The translations under genes and the position numbers were made by a program. Source: Flagellimonas algicola (GTDB taxonomy: Bacteria > Bacteroidota > Bacteroidia > Flavobacteriales > Flavobacteriaceae). From it: DNA of 64,000 nt. Numbering within the stretch: position 1 is the stretch's first letter; each line of letters starts with the position of its first letter. Positions 1 to 10,102 of this stretch are shown in pieces. Under the pieces are notes generated by a model, which saw only the letters and a list, made by a program, of their open reading frames with translations, searched no databases and was not told the origin of the DNA. Location of the stretch: the NCBI RefSeq assembly GCF_005937185.1, contig NZ_VCNI01000001.1, positions 124,001 to 188,000 of the forward strand, read 5' to 3'.

Positions 1-2369
1 ATGATCATGGGCTGGTTGGGATAGCGCTCCGTAAAGAACAGCACAATATTATCACTCCCCTCTAGGTTGTAGAAATCATGCCCCTTCGGGATTTTTTGCA
101 GACCAACTTTTGCCTTGCCGTTTTCAAACTGGGCTACATATTTTAGTTTACTATCTGCATCTTTGGCTTGCTTGAAAAGTTCTTGGAACCCGTTCTCGTG
201 CTTTTTCAAGGATTCAAAGAAGGCCTCATTGGAATTGGTATCCAGGCTTTCTTGGGGCAAAAAGGCTTCGTTCTCAATTTGTTCAATGTCCAATTGATTA
301 CCACTTTCCCGTGCTAAAATTAAAATCTTGCGCATCACATCAATACCACTGAGGTCAATGGTTGGGTCAGGTTCAGTATAGCCTTCCTCTTGCGCCTGTT
401 TCACCACATCGTGGAAAGTGACTTCGTCATTAAAGTTGTTGAAGACAAAGTTCAAACTTCCTGAGAGGACGGCCTGTATCTTGTTTACTTTATCGCCGGA
501 AGCAATCAAGTTTTTTAAGGTATCGATGATTGGCAACCCTGCACCTACATTCGTTTCAAACAAAAAAGGCGCGTTGTATTTTTTGGCAAGCTGTTTAAGT
601 TCTCTATAGAGCGTGTAATCAGAGGAACAAGCAATTTTATTGCAGGTGACCACTGAAATACTGTTTTTGAGGTAATTTGGGTAACTATTTGCCACTTCGT
701 CACTGGCAGTATTGTCCACAAAAACGCTATTTCGATAATTAAGCTCGTTGACTTTATCAAAGAAATTTTCCTTATCAGCCTTTTCTCCCTTACCAAGAAC
801 CGCTTCCCATTCGTTAAGGTCGATGCCGTTTTCATCAAAGGCCATGGTTCTGGAATTACTGATCCCTATAACACGGACATTGAGCTGCAATTCGTCTTTC
901 AGATATTTTTTCTGCTGACGGATTTGGTTCAGGAACTTGGAACCTACATTGCCAACACCCATCACAAACAGATTGAGCTGCTTGATATTCTCTTCAAAAA
1001 ACTCTTCATGAAGGGAGTTCAAAGCTTTTTTAACGTCGGCTTTCTTGATGACTACAGAAATATTTCGCTCCGATGCTCCTTGGGCAATAGCACGGATGTT
1101 CACATTGTTTTTCCCCAAGGTGCTGAACATCTTCCCGCTCAATCCTTGATGGCTTTTCATATTATCACCCACTAAGGCAACAATGGTCAAATCTTTTTCA
1201 ACAATGACCGGTTTGATTTTTTTACGGGCCATTTCGTATTCAAAGGCCTCGTTGACCGTTTCAACTGCACGATCCACGTCTTCATCAGCAATTCCAACAC
1301 AGATGGAATGCTCGGAAGAGGCTTGGGTAATCAAAACCACACTGATGTTTTCCAAGGAAAGTGTCTCAAAAAATCGTTTGGAAATTCCAGGAATTCCAAT
1401 CATACCTGGACCTTCCAGAGATAACAAACTAATGTTCCCTACATGGCTAATACCCCTTACCGTTTTACCGCCTCCATTGGTGTTTTTGGTAATCAAGGTA
1501 CCCTCATCATCAGGACTAAACGTATTCTTGATGACAATAGGAATTTCTTTGCCCAACACAGGTTGTATGGTGGGAGGGTAAAGCACCTTGGCACCAAAAT
1601 GCGAGAGTTCCATGGCCTCTTCATAACTAATATGAGTCACACATTTAGCCTGTTTTACCAATCTTGGGTTGGCGGTATACATCCCGCTGACGTCTGTCCA
1701 AATCTCCAATAGGGTAGCGTCCGCTGCCGCAGCCACAATCGCAGCCGTGTAGTCAGAACCCCCACGACCCAAGGTTGTGGAATTTCCATCATTACTTGAG
1801 GCTACAAAGCCGGGCAGTATATGGATTTGATGTTGGTCACTTTCGAAGTATTCCTTACAGTTGGCATTGGTCTTTTCAAAGTTCACAATGGCTTTTCCGT
1901 AGGAGTTATCTGTAATGATCAACTCTCTACTATCGTTAAAAGTGGCATCAAGGCCTTCGGCCTTAAAAAATTCGCTGATGATATAGGAAGAAAGTAACTC
2001 TCCATAGCTCACGATCTTATCGGATAGCTTGGGTGTTATCTCGCCAATGAGAAAGGAGCCTTCCAATAGCGTTTCCAAAATGTTCAGGGCACTTTTGACC
2101 TTACTCAAGATGGCGCTTTGGTTGTGTACAGGAATTAGCGCCTTGATGACTTCAATATGGCGTTGTTCAATTTGTTCCAAGCCTGATTTGTATACATCAT
2201 CTTGTTCAGATGCCTGCTGCAATGTGTTTAGTAAAATATCGGTAATGCCACCAAAGGCGGAGACAACAACGGCCAATTTTTCTTTGGAACTGCTTTGGAC
2301 AATGGACTTTACTTTGTTTATATTTTCTGGATTGGCGACCGAAGTACCACCAAATTTTAGGACTTTCAT
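1..2369 (-). CDS. thrA: Bifunctional aspartokinase / homoserine dehydrogenase (3' end cut by window)
   Basis: The gene reads leftwards from an ATG at 2367-2369 (protein begins MKVLKFGGTSVANPEN, the aspartokinase N-terminus) and runs off the left edge after 789 codons. The last readable residues, FFTERYPNQPMI, are the conserved C-terminal segment of the homoserine dehydrogenase domain, so only a few tens of residues are missing compared with the usual ~815. Domain order is an amino acid kinase domain, ACT regulatory region, then NAD-binding and catalytic homoserine dehydrogenase domains. It phosphorylates aspartate and reduces aspartate semialdehyde to homoserine in threonine/methionine biosynthesis in the cytoplasm. 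In this phylum thrB and thrC usually follow, here outside the window. A probable threonine-rich leader peptide and hairpin precede it, suggesting attenuation. Confidence 0.95.
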   Translation of the reverse strand, partial: MKVLKFGGTSVANPENINKVKSIVQSSSKEKLAVVVSAFGGITDILLNTLQQASEQDDVYKSGLEQIEQRHIEVIKALIPVHNQSAILSKVKSALNILETLLEGSFLIGEITPKLSDKIVSYGELLSSYIISEFFKAEGLDATFNDSRELIITDNSYGKAIVNFEKTNANCKEYFESDQHQIHILPGFVASSNDGNSTTLGRGGSDYTAAIVAAAADATLLEIWTDVSGMYTANPRLVKQAKCVTHISYEEAMELSHFGAKVLYPPTIQPVLGKEIPIVIKNTFSPDDEGTLITKNTNGGGKTVRGISHVGNISLLSLEGPGMIGIPGISKRFFETLSLENISVVLITQASSEHSICVGIADEDVDRAVETVNEAFEYEMARKKIKPVIVEKDLTIVALVGDNMKSHQGLSGKMFSTLGKNNVNIRAIAQGASERNISVVIKKADVKKALNSLHEEFFEENIKQLNLFVMGVGNVGSKFLNQIRQQKKYLKDELQLNVRVIGISNSRTMAFDENGIDLNEWEAVLGKGEKADKENFFDKVNELNYRNSVFVDNTASDEVANSYPNYLKNSISVVTCNKIACSSDYTLYRELKQLAKKYNAPFLFETNVGAGLPIIDTLKNLIASGDKVNKIQAVLSGSLNFVFNNFNDEVTFHDVVKQAQEEGYTEPDPTIDLSGIDVMRKILILARESGNQLDIEQIENEAFLPQESLDTNSNEAFFESLKKHENGFQELFKQAKDADSKLKYVAQFENGKAKVGLQKIPKGHDFYNLEGSDNIVLFFTERYPNQPMI

Positions 2370-2427
2370 GATCAATGTGGTTGTAAAATGTTGAAATTAA
2401 TTTAAGGACGGACGGAAATAATATACA

Positions 2428-2454
2428 GACTACCCCAAAGGGGTGATGGTAGTC
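2428..2454 (-). promoter_or_regulatory. Possible attenuator hairpin of the thrA leader
   Basis: On the minus-strand transcript, GACUACC pairs with GGUAGUC around a CCCC-UUU-GGGG core. The downstream RNA is U-rich (UGUAUAUUAUUU) but has no clean U-run. The hairpin contains the Thr/Ile codon run and stop codon of the upstream leader reading frame, so ribosome stalling there would interfere with folding. The regulatory role is inferred. Confidence 0.5.
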
Positions 2455-2519
2455 AAAGCGAAGATGGATGAAGAAGTGTTCATCTTGAAGCGTTCTATAT
2501 CCGTTTGTTTAAATTGCAT
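2430..2519 (-). CDS. Probable threonine operon leader peptide (29 aa)
   Basis: This short frame starts with ATG at 2517-2519 and encodes a peptide ending LTTITPLG, stopping about 60 nt before thrA. The Thr-Thr-Ile-Thr codon run and its position just ahead of thrA match the logic of thr operon leader peptides, which respond to charged tRNA-Thr and tRNA-Ile in enterobacteria. The frame extends upstream to an ATG at 2592-2594 (54 aa), but a good promoter at 2537-2567 lies between the two starts, so the short form is preferred. No homologue is known to me by sequence, and expression is not shown. Confidence 0.5.
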   Translation of the reverse strand: MQFKQTDIERFKMNTSSSIFALTTITPLG

Positions 2520-2536
2520 TGTACAGTAATCAGGTT

Positions 2537-2567
2537 CAAAAGTAGTACTTTTGGTAGCTTCCTCAAA
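2537..2567 (-). promoter_or_regulatory. Bacteroidota-type promoter for the thrA leader
   Basis: On the minus strand TTTG (2564-2567) is followed after 19 bp by TACTTTTG (2537-2544), an exact match to TAnnTTTG at the expected spacing. Transcription would start about 15 nt before the 29-aa leader frame. The divergent nnr gene begins only about 50 bp away. Confidence 0.6.
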
Positions 2568-2619
2568 TGATTCTAAAATTTTTACGAAATCCATAGCAAT
2601 TGTTAATTTTTCTTGTTGA

Positions 2620-4155
2620 ATGAAAATTTTTACTGCGAACCAAATCTATAAGGCTGACAAATTCACAATTGAGAAACAGCAAATTCCTAGTGATGCCCTT
2701 ATGGAAAGGGCTGCTACCCAACTTTTTGAGTGGATACATTCCCGATTGCAAGGAGCTGAAGTCACTATTCAATTGTTTTGTGGTATTGGCAATAATGGAG
2801 GGGATGGAATAGCGCTGGCAAGACACTTAAAGGAGGCGGACTATAATATACAGGTACATGTGGTCAATTATAGTGAAAAGCGTTCTAAGGATTTCTTGTT
2901 GAATCTGGAACGATTAAAAGATCGCAAAATTTGGCCTGAATTTCTTAACGACGATTGCGTGATGCCTGAAATATCACCCAACGATATTATCGTTGATGCC
3001 ATTTTTGGGATTGGTTTGAACAGGGCACCCAGTGAGTGGGTAGGTAAACTTATTGAGCATATCAATGCCTCCCAGGCTTTTGTACTTTCTGTGGATATTC
3101 CTTCGGGATTGCCCAGTGATAGGATGCCTTGGAATACCGATCATGTGATACGGGCCAGTTACGTACTCAGTTTTCAAGTACCCAAACTGGTTTTCTTTTT
3201 ACCGGAAACCGGTGTCTATCAGAATCAATGGGAGCTGTTGGACATAGGTCTCGATGCTGAATTTTTGGTCAAGGAAGAGGTGGATTATGAGTTCATGACC
3301 CAATTTGATGTGCAACCCATTTATCGTCCGCGATTAAAGTTTTCCCATAAGGGCACCTATGGTCATGCTGTGATTGTAGGAGGTGGGTATGGTAAAATTG
3401 GAGCTGTTCAGATGGCAGCTAATGCTTGCTTAAGCATTGGAGCTGGTTTAGCAACTACTTTTGTTCCGGAATGTGGCTATCATTCTTTGCAAACTGCACT
3501 TCCGGAGGCCATGGTGCTTACAGATGCCGAGGATGATTATATTTCTGAAATCAAAATTCCGTTCAAGCCAAATGCTATAGGTATTGGAATGGGGATGGGA
3601 ACCAAGGAAGAGACGGTGCAGGCCTTTGGGAAATTTTTGAAGGAGGTTGATTTGCCATTGGTAATAGACGCTGACGGGTTGAATATCTTGTCGCAAAACC
3701 CCAAATTGTTGAACGAAATTCCCAAACTGTCTATTTTAACCCCTCACCCCAAAGAGCTGGAACGTTTGATTGGGGAGTGGAAGAATGACTTTGACAAATT
3801 GGATAAAGCCAAGACCTTTGCCACGAAACATGATATTGTATTGGTCATCAAAGGCGCACATACCATCACGTTTTATGGTGGGAAAGGATATGTGAACAGT
3901 ACTGGAAATCCAGGAATGGCAACTGCAGGTAGTGGAGATGTTTTAACTGGAATGATAACGGGACTGGTTGCCATGGGATATGATTCGCTACCAGCAACAG
4001 TACTAGGGGTATACCTCCATGGCCTAGCTGGTGATATTGGTGCTTCTTTGGTGAGTTACGATGCCCTCAAAGCCACAGGAATCATTGAAAATATTGGAAA
4101 AGCGTATTTGGAACTTTTTAAAAGACCAGAACCTCAAGAGGGAAAAGGGGCTTAG
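2620..4155 (+). CDS. nnr: Bifunctional NAD(P)H-hydrate repair enzyme
   Basis: This 511-aa protein has two fused domains. The N-terminal YjeF_N/epimerase domain (about 1-215) has the glycine-rich GNNGGDG motif at 58-63. The C-terminal ribokinase-like ADP-dependent dehydratase domain (about 235-505) has LTPHPKE near 373 and the anion-hole segment GMATAGSGD near 430-440. Together they epimerise and dehydrate damaged NAD(P)H hydrates back to NAD(P)H in the cytoplasm. Length and domain order match the bacterial fusion, and the start MKIFTANQIYKAD is the family's usual N-terminus. The gene is divergent from the thrA leader, and its 3' end overlaps the convergent next gene by 4 bp. Confidence 0.93.
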   Translation: MKIFTANQIYKADKFTIEKQQIPSDALMERAATQLFEWIHSRLQGAEVTIQLFCGIGNNGGDGIALARHLKEADYNIQVHVVNYSEKRSKDFLLNLERLKDRKIWPEFLNDDCVMPEISPNDIIVDAIFGIGLNRAPSEWVGKLIEHINASQAFVLSVDIPSGLPSDRMPWNTDHVIRASYVLSFQVPKLVFFLPETGVYQNQWELLDIGLDAEFLVKEEVDYEFMTQFDVQPIYRPRLKFSHKGTYGHAVIVGGGYGKIGAVQMAANACLSIGAGLATTFVPECGYHSLQTALPEAMVLTDAEDDYISEIKIPFKPNAIGIGMGMGTKEETVQAFGKFLKEVDLPLVIDADGLNILSQNPKLLNEIPKLSILTPHPKELERLIGEWKNDFDKLDKAKTFATKHDIVLVIKGAHTITFYGGKGYVNSTGNPGMATAGSGDVLTGMITGLVAMGYDSLPATVLGVYLHGLAGDIGASLVSYDALKATGIIENIGKAYLELFKRPEPQEGKGA

Positions 4156-4571
4156 GCGGTATCCCTTTTATTGGTTTTTTTAAGTCTTTTCTTTACCCAA
4201 GCCAAAGCATTGTCATACTCAATAAAGAACTCCATGTTCTTTTTATAGAAAAGCTTCTCTATCTTAAAATTGTGCATGTCAATTTCCTTTTTGGAAACAA
4301 TGGCAAATGCCTTTAGGTTTTGCATGCCTCGTAAATAGTTATAGATGGTGGGATCAACGGCATAAGAATTTTTCCTCAGGCTTATATAACCAAAGTCCTT
4401 ATCTCTAAAGTGAATTTCTGATATCCCGATGATTTGATAGGCTCGTTCCAGTGTCATTGTGGCCCCTTCTTCAAACGTGGCGACCATGTAATTGTCAAAA
4501 ACTTGCACGGTTCCGATATCCAACTGGTATTCCCGCACAATTATAGCCTTCTTATTAGAAGCAATTCTCAT
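4152..4571 (-). CDS. Conserved-looking small protein, possibly STAS/SpoIIAA-like
   Basis: A 139-aa protein without signal peptide or membrane segment. Its mixed alpha/beta pattern with a basic C-terminus (VKKRLKKTNKR) resembles the SpoIIAA-like/STAS proteins that are common and uncharacterised in Flavobacteriaceae, but no diagnostic motif is visible and the assignment is only a guess. It converges on nnr with a 4-bp overlap of the 3' ends, and lies downstream of clpC on the same strand, separated from it by a probable terminator. Function unknown. Confidence 0.6.
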   Translation of the reverse strand: MRIASNKKAIIVREYQLDIGTVQVFDNYMVATFEEGATMTLERAYQIIGISEIHFRDKDFGYISLRKNSYAVDPTIYNYLRGMQNLKAFAIVSKKEIDMHNFKIEKLFYKKNMEFFIEYDNALAWVKKRLKKTNKRDTA

Positions 4572-4675
4572 TCCCCAAAATTATAGTGTCTCTCATTACG
4601 AAGGTATGGGGAACACCCAATGGCTAGAAAAAATTTAGATTAAAAGCGTAAATATCGTGTGTACGGTAAAATTGA

Positions 4676-4707
4676 AATGAAAAGAGCCCCGTACAACGGA
4701 GCTCTTC
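4676..4707 (-). terminator. Rho-independent terminator of clpC
   Basis: On the minus strand AAGAGC-(one mismatch)-CCG pairs with CGG-GCUCUU around a UUGUA-like loop, followed by UUUUCAUUUC. It lies 20 bp after the clpC stop codon. Confidence 0.75.
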
Positions 4708-4726
4708 CTATTTTGGTTTATGTAAT

Positions 4727-7282
4727 TTATTGTTCTGCCTCAGGAGACTTTTCCTGCTTTTTGATTTTGATGGTCAGTTCTTCTTTTTTCTCATCCAAAT
4801 CCATGAAAATGCTGTCCCCTTCCTCTAGTTTGGAATTGACAATTTCCTCTGCCAAGGCATCTTCAATATATTTCTGGATGGCCCGCTTCAATGGGCGAGC
4901 ACCATACTGTTTATCAAAACCTTTTTCAGCGATATAATCCTTGGCTTTCTTGGAAAGCTTCAAATCATATCCTATGTCCTTGATACGGCTGAAAAGTTTG
5001 TCCAACTCAATATCAATAATCTTGTGGATATCCTCTCTTTCCAACGGATTAAACACAATCACGTCATCAATTCTGTTCAAAAATTCGGGTGCAAATGCCT
5101 TTTTTAGCGCATTTTCGATAACACTTTTTTGATGACTATCTGCCTGCGCTTTTTTGGCGGCAGTTCCAAATCCAACCCCCTGGCCAAAATCCTTCAATTG
5201 GCGTGCTCCGATGTTGGAGGTCATTATAATAATCGTATTCCTAAAGTCGATTTTTCGACCTAGGCTATCCGTTAAGTATCCATCATCAAGTACCTGAAGC
5301 AACATATTGAAAACATCAGGATGTGCCTTTTCCACCTCGTCCAAAAGAATAACGGAATAGGGCTTACGACGTACTTTTTCGGTCAACTGACCACCTTCTT
5401 CATAACCTACATATCCTGGAGGTGCGCCCACCAACCTGGAAATGGCGAATTTTTCCATGTATTCGCTCATGTCAATTCGGATAAGTGCATCCTCGGAATC
5501 AAAAAGTTCCTTGGCCAAAATCTTGGCCAATTGGGTTTTTCCAACCCCGGTTTGCCCCAAGAATATAAAGGAACCAATAGGTTTGTTGGGATCCTTAAGG
5601 CCGGCCCGGTTACGTTGAATGGCCTTGGCCACTTTGGCTACGGCTTCATCCTGACCAATTACAAAACCTTTGATCAAGTCGGGTAGTTCAGCCAATTTAT
5701 TGCTTTCCGTTTGAGCAATTCTGTTCACGGGAATTCCGCTCATCATAGAAACAACATCGGCAACATTGTCCTCAGAAACTGTCTCTCTGTGGAGCTTGCT
5801 TTCTTCTTCCCAGCGTTCTTGAGCCGAAGCCAGCTCTTTTTCCAAGCGCTTCTCATCATCACGTAATTTGGCGGCTTCCTCGTACTTCTGCTTCTTGACC
5901 ACGCTGTTTTTTAATTCCCGAACATCTTCCAGCTGGTTTTCCAGTTCCAAGATTTGTTTGGGTACATCCATATTGACGATATGAACACGGGAACCTGCCT
6001 CATCCAAAGCATCAATAGCCTTGTCCGGCAAGAATCTGTCAGTCATATATCTGTTGGTCAATTTTACACAGGCCAAAATTGCATCATCTGTATAATTGAC
6101 ATTGTGGTGATCCTCGTACTTGCCCTTGATATTCATCAAGATTTCAATGGTTTCTTCTACCGTTGTTGGCTCAACCATTACTTTTTGAAAACGCCGTTCC
6201 AAGGCACCATCCTTTTCAATGTACTGTCTGTACTCATCAAGAGTTGTGGCTCCGATACATTGAATCTCTCCTCGCGCCAATGCTGGTTTAAACATATTGG
6301 ATGCATCCAAACTTCCTGTGGCACCTCCGGCACCAACAATAGTATGGATTTCATCTATGAAGAGAATGATGTCGTCATTTTTCTCCAATTCGTTCATCAC
6401 CGCTTTCATACGCTCCTCAAACTGTCCACGGTATTTTGTGCCGGCCACCAAAGAGGCCAAATCCAAAGTAACCACCCTTTTGTTATAAAGTATTCTGGAA
6501 ACTTTTTTATTGATAATGCGCAAGGCCAAGCCTTCCGCGATTGCACTTTTACCAACCCCGGGCTCCCCAATCAACAAAGGATTGTTCTTCTTTCTACGGC
6601 TTAATATCTGGGAAACACGTTCGATTTCTTTTTCCCTACCCACAACAGGGTCCAGTTTGTTCTCTTCCGCAAGTCGAGTAAGGTCGCGTCCAAAATTATC
6701 CAACACTGGAGTTTTGGATTTCTTACTGCCTTTTTGTGAGGAACTGGAACCAAAGTTACTTTCTTTGGATTCCCCGGTTTCCTCGGGATCACTTGGAAAA
6801 GACTCTGCTTGAGGGGTGTCCAAATAATCATCATCACTGGTGATCATGGACTTGAACTGTTCTTTAACATTATCGTAATCCACTTTAAGCTTATGAAGCA
6901 ATTTGGTGGTTGGATCATTTTCGTTGCGTAGGATGCAAAGCAATAGGTGGGCCGTATTGATGGAAGAACTCTGAAAGAGTTTGGCTTCCAAAAAGGTTGT
7001 TTTAAGCGCCCTTTCTGCCTGTCTTGTCAAATGTAGGTTCTTCTTGTCCTTTTGGGTTGTTCCGGTATTTGGATTCGCCGGACTTAGAATCTCCACTTTT
7101 CTTCTCAAGTGGTCCAGGTCAACATCCAAGGCGTCCAAAATGTTAATGGCTTTGCCATTTCCATCACGCAAAAGACCTAGCATCAAATGTTCCGTTCCTA
7201 TAAAATCATGCCCCAATCTAAGGGCTTCCTCCTTGCTATATGCTATAACGTCTTTTACTCTTGGGGAAAAATTATCATCCAT
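4727..7282 (-). CDS. clpC: ATP-dependent Clp protease ATP-binding subunit ClpC
   Basis: The 851-aa form starting MDDNFSPRVKDV is chosen, because the six residues of the longer frame (start 7300) do not fit the family N-terminus. Order: Clp N-domain double repeat (about 1-145), an acidic/serine-rich linker (about 150-200), first AAA module with Walker A GEPGVGKS near 238, a coiled-coil M-domain with UVR-like region EEAAKLRDDEKRLE near 430, second AAA module with Walker A GQTGVGKT near 574, and a C-terminal D2-small domain. ClpC unfolds proteins and feeds them to ClpP; the UVR-type M-domain separates it from ClpA and ClpB. It is divergent from gyrA across about 260 bp and ends at a hairpin terminator. 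Confidence 0.95.
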   Translation of the reverse strand: MDDNFSPRVKDVIAYSKEEALRLGHDFIGTEHLMLGLLRDGNGKAINILDALDVDLDHLRRKVEILSPANPNTGTTQKDKKNLHLTRQAERALKTTFLEAKLFQSSSINTAHLLLCILRNENDPTTKLLHKLKVDYDNVKEQFKSMITSDDDYLDTPQAESFPSDPEETGESKESNFGSSSSQKGSKKSKTPVLDNFGRDLTRLAEENKLDPVVGREKEIERVSQILSRRKKNNPLLIGEPGVGKSAIAEGLALRIINKKVSRILYNKRVVTLDLASLVAGTKYRGQFEERMKAVMNELEKNDDIILFIDEIHTIVGAGGATGSLDASNMFKPALARGEIQCIGATTLDEYRQYIEKDGALERRFQKVMVEPTTVEETIEILMNIKGKYEDHHNVNYTDDAILACVKLTNRYMTDRFLPDKAIDALDEAGSRVHIVNMDVPKQILELENQLEDVRELKNSVVKKQKYEEAAKLRDDEKRLEKELASAQERWEEESKLHRETVSEDNVADVVSMMSGIPVNRIAQTESNKLAELPDLIKGFVIGQDEAVAKVAKAIQRNRAGLKDPNKPIGSFIFLGQTGVGKTQLAKILAKELFDSEDALIRIDMSEYMEKFAISRLVGAPPGYVGYEEGGQLTEKVRRKPYSVILLDEVEKAHPDVFNMLLQVLDDGYLTDSLGRKIDFRNTIIIMTSNIGARQLKDFGQGVGFGTAAKKAQADSHQKSVIENALKKAFAPEFLNRIDDVIVFNPLEREDIHKIIDIELDKLFSRIKDIGYDLKLSKKAKDYIAEKGFDKQYGARPLKRAIQKYIEDALAEEIVNSKLEEGDSIFMDLDEKKEELTIKIKKQEKSPEAEQ

Positions 7283-7542
7283 ACACTTCCTTTTCAGCAA
7301 TTAAAATTAATAAAAGTATCATTACAGTAGTCAAATACTGTACCCATATTCGATAAACTAGTGGTAAAAGTCGAAATAAAGTGCATTTTTTTAATGCTTT
7401 AACACAGGTTTATCATCTTGAAGGGGACCAAATTATGATGTTGATAATTTTTTTAATAAAGTAAGCCTCAAGTGTTTTGAAAGGGGCGATTTTGCGTATA
7501 TTGGCATGATATTTTAACCACAAAAAACAACAAGATTTTAGC

Positions 7543-10074
7543 ATGGCGGAAGGAGAAAAGTTAATTCCTATCAACATCGAGGATGAGATGAAATCTGCCT
7601 ACATTGATTATTCAATGTCGGTCATTGTGTCACGTGCCCTGCCAGATGTCAGGGACGGACTTAAGCCTGTTCATAGAAGAGTACTTTTTGGAATGCACGA
7701 GCTAGGGGTTAGATCTACAAGTGCGCATAAGAAATCGGCCCGTATTGTGGGTGAGGTTCTAGGTAAGTACCACCCCCATGGCGATACATCGGTTTACGAT
7801 ACCATGGTTAGGATGGCCCAAGAATGGAGTTTGAGATATATGTTGATCGATGGGCAAGGTAACTTTGGTTCCGTAGATGGGGATAGCCCAGCGGCCATGC
7901 GTTATACCGAAGCTCGAATGCGGAAAATAGCTGACGATATGTTGGCGGATATTGACAAGGATACGGTTGATCACCAACTTAACTTTGATGATTCCTTAAA
8001 GGAGCCTACCGTATTACCAGCCAGAATTCCAAACCTGTTGGTCAATGGAGCTTCCGGTATTGCTGTTGGTATGGCCACCAATATGCCACCGCATAACCTT
8101 TCGGAAGTAGTGGATGGTACGGTAGCCTATATCGAAAATAAGGATATTGACATTGATGAACTGATTACTCATATCAAGGCCCCCGATTTTCCAACTGGTG
8201 GAATCATTTATGGTTATGATGGGGTAAAAGAAGCCTTCCATACCGGACGCGGACGTGTAGTAATGCGAGCCAAGGCTAGTTTTGAAGAAGTCCAAGGCCG
8301 GGAATGCATCATTGTAACCGAAATTCCATATCAGGTCAATAAGGCCGATATGATCAAGAAGACAGCGGATCTGGTCAATGATAAGAAAATTGAAGGGATT
8401 TCTGCCATCAGGGATGAGTCCGATAGAAAAGGGATGCGTATTGTGTATATTCTAAAACGCGATGCCATACCCAATATCGTGCTTAACATGTTGTACAAGT
8501 ATACAGCACTTCAGTCCTCTTTTAGTGTGAACAATATTGCCTTGGTCAAAGGGAGACCAAAATTATTGAACCTAAAAGAGATTATTGGGCACTTTGTGGA
8601 CCACAGGCATGAAGTGGTTGTCCGCAGGACGAAGTTTGAACTCAAGAAAGCAGAGGACAGGGCGCATATCTTGGAAGGACTGATCATTGCGTCTGACAAT
8701 ATTGATGAAGTGATTGCCATTATACGTGGATCATCCAATGTAGATGAGGCACGTAGCAGTTTAATGGAACGCTTTAAGCTCACCGAAGTTCAGGCCAAAG
8801 CCATTGTTGAGATGCGTTTGCGTCAACTTACTGGACTGGAACAAGATAAACTTCGCGAGGAATACGACGAATTGTTGAAGACCATTGAAGATTTAAAAGA
8901 CATTCTGGACAAGAAAGAACGCAGAATGCAAATCATCAAGGATGAACTTCTGGAGGTGAAGGAGAAGTACGGAGATGAGAGAAGGTCTGAGATTAATTTT
9001 GCAGGAGGTGACCTGAGCATTGAAGATATGATTCCGGATGAGCAAGTGGTCATTACCATCTCCCATGCGGGATACATCAAAAGAACTCCGCTAACGGAGT
9101 ACAAAACCCAGAATAGGGGTGGAGTGGGACAAAAAGGATCCTCTACCCGAAATGAGGACTTTTTGGAGCATCTTTTTGTGGGCACCAACCATCAATACAT
9201 GTTGTTCTTTACCCAAAAGGGAAAATGTTTCTGGATGCGCGTGTATGAAATTCCTGAAGGAAGCCGAACCTCTAAAGGTAGGGCCATTCAGAATTTGATC
9301 AATATTGAATCCGAAGACAAGGTGAAAGCCTTTATATGTACCCAAGATCTAAAGGATGAAGATTATGTAAATTCACATTATGTAATTATGGCTACTAAGA
9401 AGGGTACGGTTAAAAAGACTTCTTTAGAGCAGTATTCAAGACCACGTCAAAATGGTATCAATGCCATAACCATTAGGGATGAAGATGAACTACTGGAAGC
9501 TAAACTGACGACCGGTACCAGCCAGATATTCCTTGGATTAAAATCTGGTAAGGCCATCCGTTTTGAAGAAAGCAAGACCAGACCTATGGGTCGAAATGCT
9601 TCCGGTGTAAGGGGAATTAGATTGGCCAGTGATGATGATGAGGTAATAGGAATGGTTTCCGTACATAATTTTGAGGACGATATCTTAGTGGTTTCGGAAA
9701 ACGGCTATGGAAAGCGTTCCACTATTGACGATTACAGAACCACCAATAGAGGAGGTAAGGGCGTTAAGACGATTTCCATTACCGATAAAACCGGAGGATT
9801 GGTCGCCATTAAAAATGTATCGGATACCGATGATTTGATGATCATCAACAAATCCGGCATAGCAATCCGTATGAGTGTTGAAGACTTAAGAGTCATGGGA
9901 AGGGCTACGCAAGGAGTTCGACTTATTAACTTAAAAGGTAATGATTCCATTGCCGCCGTAGCCAAAGTAATGAAAGATGAAGATGCGATGGATGAGGCGG
10001 ATATCCTTGATATTGAGGTTAATGGAGAAGATGGCACAGCAATTGATAATAATACGGAGGATAAAAAAGAATAA
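7543..10074 (+). CDS. gyrA: DNA gyrase subunit A
   Basis: An 843-aa type II topoisomerase A subunit. The winged-helix breakage-reunion domain comes first, with catalytic Tyr121 in [10 protein letters not shown]; a coiled-coil region with hydrophobic gate follows at about 340-490; and the C-terminal beta-pinwheel DNA-wrapping domain carries the GyrA-box-like stretch NRGGVGQKG near 525. With GyrB it introduces negative supercoils. The quinolone-resistance-determining region reads HGDTSVYD, with Thr82 at the E. coli Ser83 position and Asp86 retained; Thr is also a wild-type residue in some species. The C-terminus is acidic. The TPR gene follows after 28 bp and is probably co-transcribed. Confidence 0.97.
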   Translation: MAEGEKLIPINIEDEMKSAYIDYSMSVIVSRALPDVRDGLKPVHRRVLFGMHELGVRSTSAHKKSARIVGEVLGKYHPHGDTSVYDTMVRMAQEWSLRYMLIDGQGNFGSVDGDSPAAMRYTEARMRKIADDMLADIDKDTVDHQLNFDDSLKEPTVLPARIPNLLVNGASGIAVGMATNMPPHNLSEVVDGTVAYIENKDIDIDELITHIKAPDFPTGGIIYGYDGVKEAFHTGRGRVVMRAKASFEEVQGRECIIVTEIPYQVNKADMIKKTADLVNDKKIEGISAIRDESDRKGMRIVYILKRDAIPNIVLNMLYKYTALQSSFSVNNIALVKGRPKLLNLKEIIGHFVDHRHEVVVRRTKFELKKAEDRAHILEGLIIASDNIDEVIAIIRGSSNVDEARSSLMERFKLTEVQAKAIVEMRLRQLTGLEQDKLREEYDELLKTIEDLKDILDKKERRMQIIKDELLEVKEKYGDERRSEINFAGGDLSIEDMIPDEQVVITISHAGYIKRTPLTEYKTQNRGGVGQKGSSTRNEDFLEHLFVGTNHQYMLFFTQKGKCFWMRVYEIPEGSRTSKGRAIQNLINIESEDKVKAFICTQDLKDEDYVNSHYVIMATKKGTVKKTSLEQYSRPRQNGINAITIRDEDELLEAKLTTGTSQIFLGLKSGKAIRFEESKTRPMGRNASGVRGIRLASDDDEVIGMVSVHNFEDDILVVSENGYGKRSTIDDYRTTNRGGKGVKTISITDKTGGLVAIKNVSDTDDLMIINKSGIAIRMSVEDLRVMGRATQGVRLINLKGNDSIAAVAKVMKDEDAMDEADILDIEVNGEDGTAIDNNTEDKKE

Positions 10075-10102
10075 TCAGTAAACACTAATAATTAATTTAA
10101 AA

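Noticed and set aside
5954..6604. 216-codon open frame antisense to clpC
   Set aside because: It mirrors conserved AAA domain codons, has no start context or family resemblance, and clpC is certain.
7318..7542. Divergent promoters between clpC and gyrA
   Set aside because: Only imperfect -7 boxes (for example TATATTGG near 7498) with poor spacing were found, so no site is annotated.
7777..7806. Thr82 in the GyrA quinolone region as a resistance mutation
   Set aside because: Thr is a natural residue at this place in some susceptible species, and nothing shows that it was acquired.
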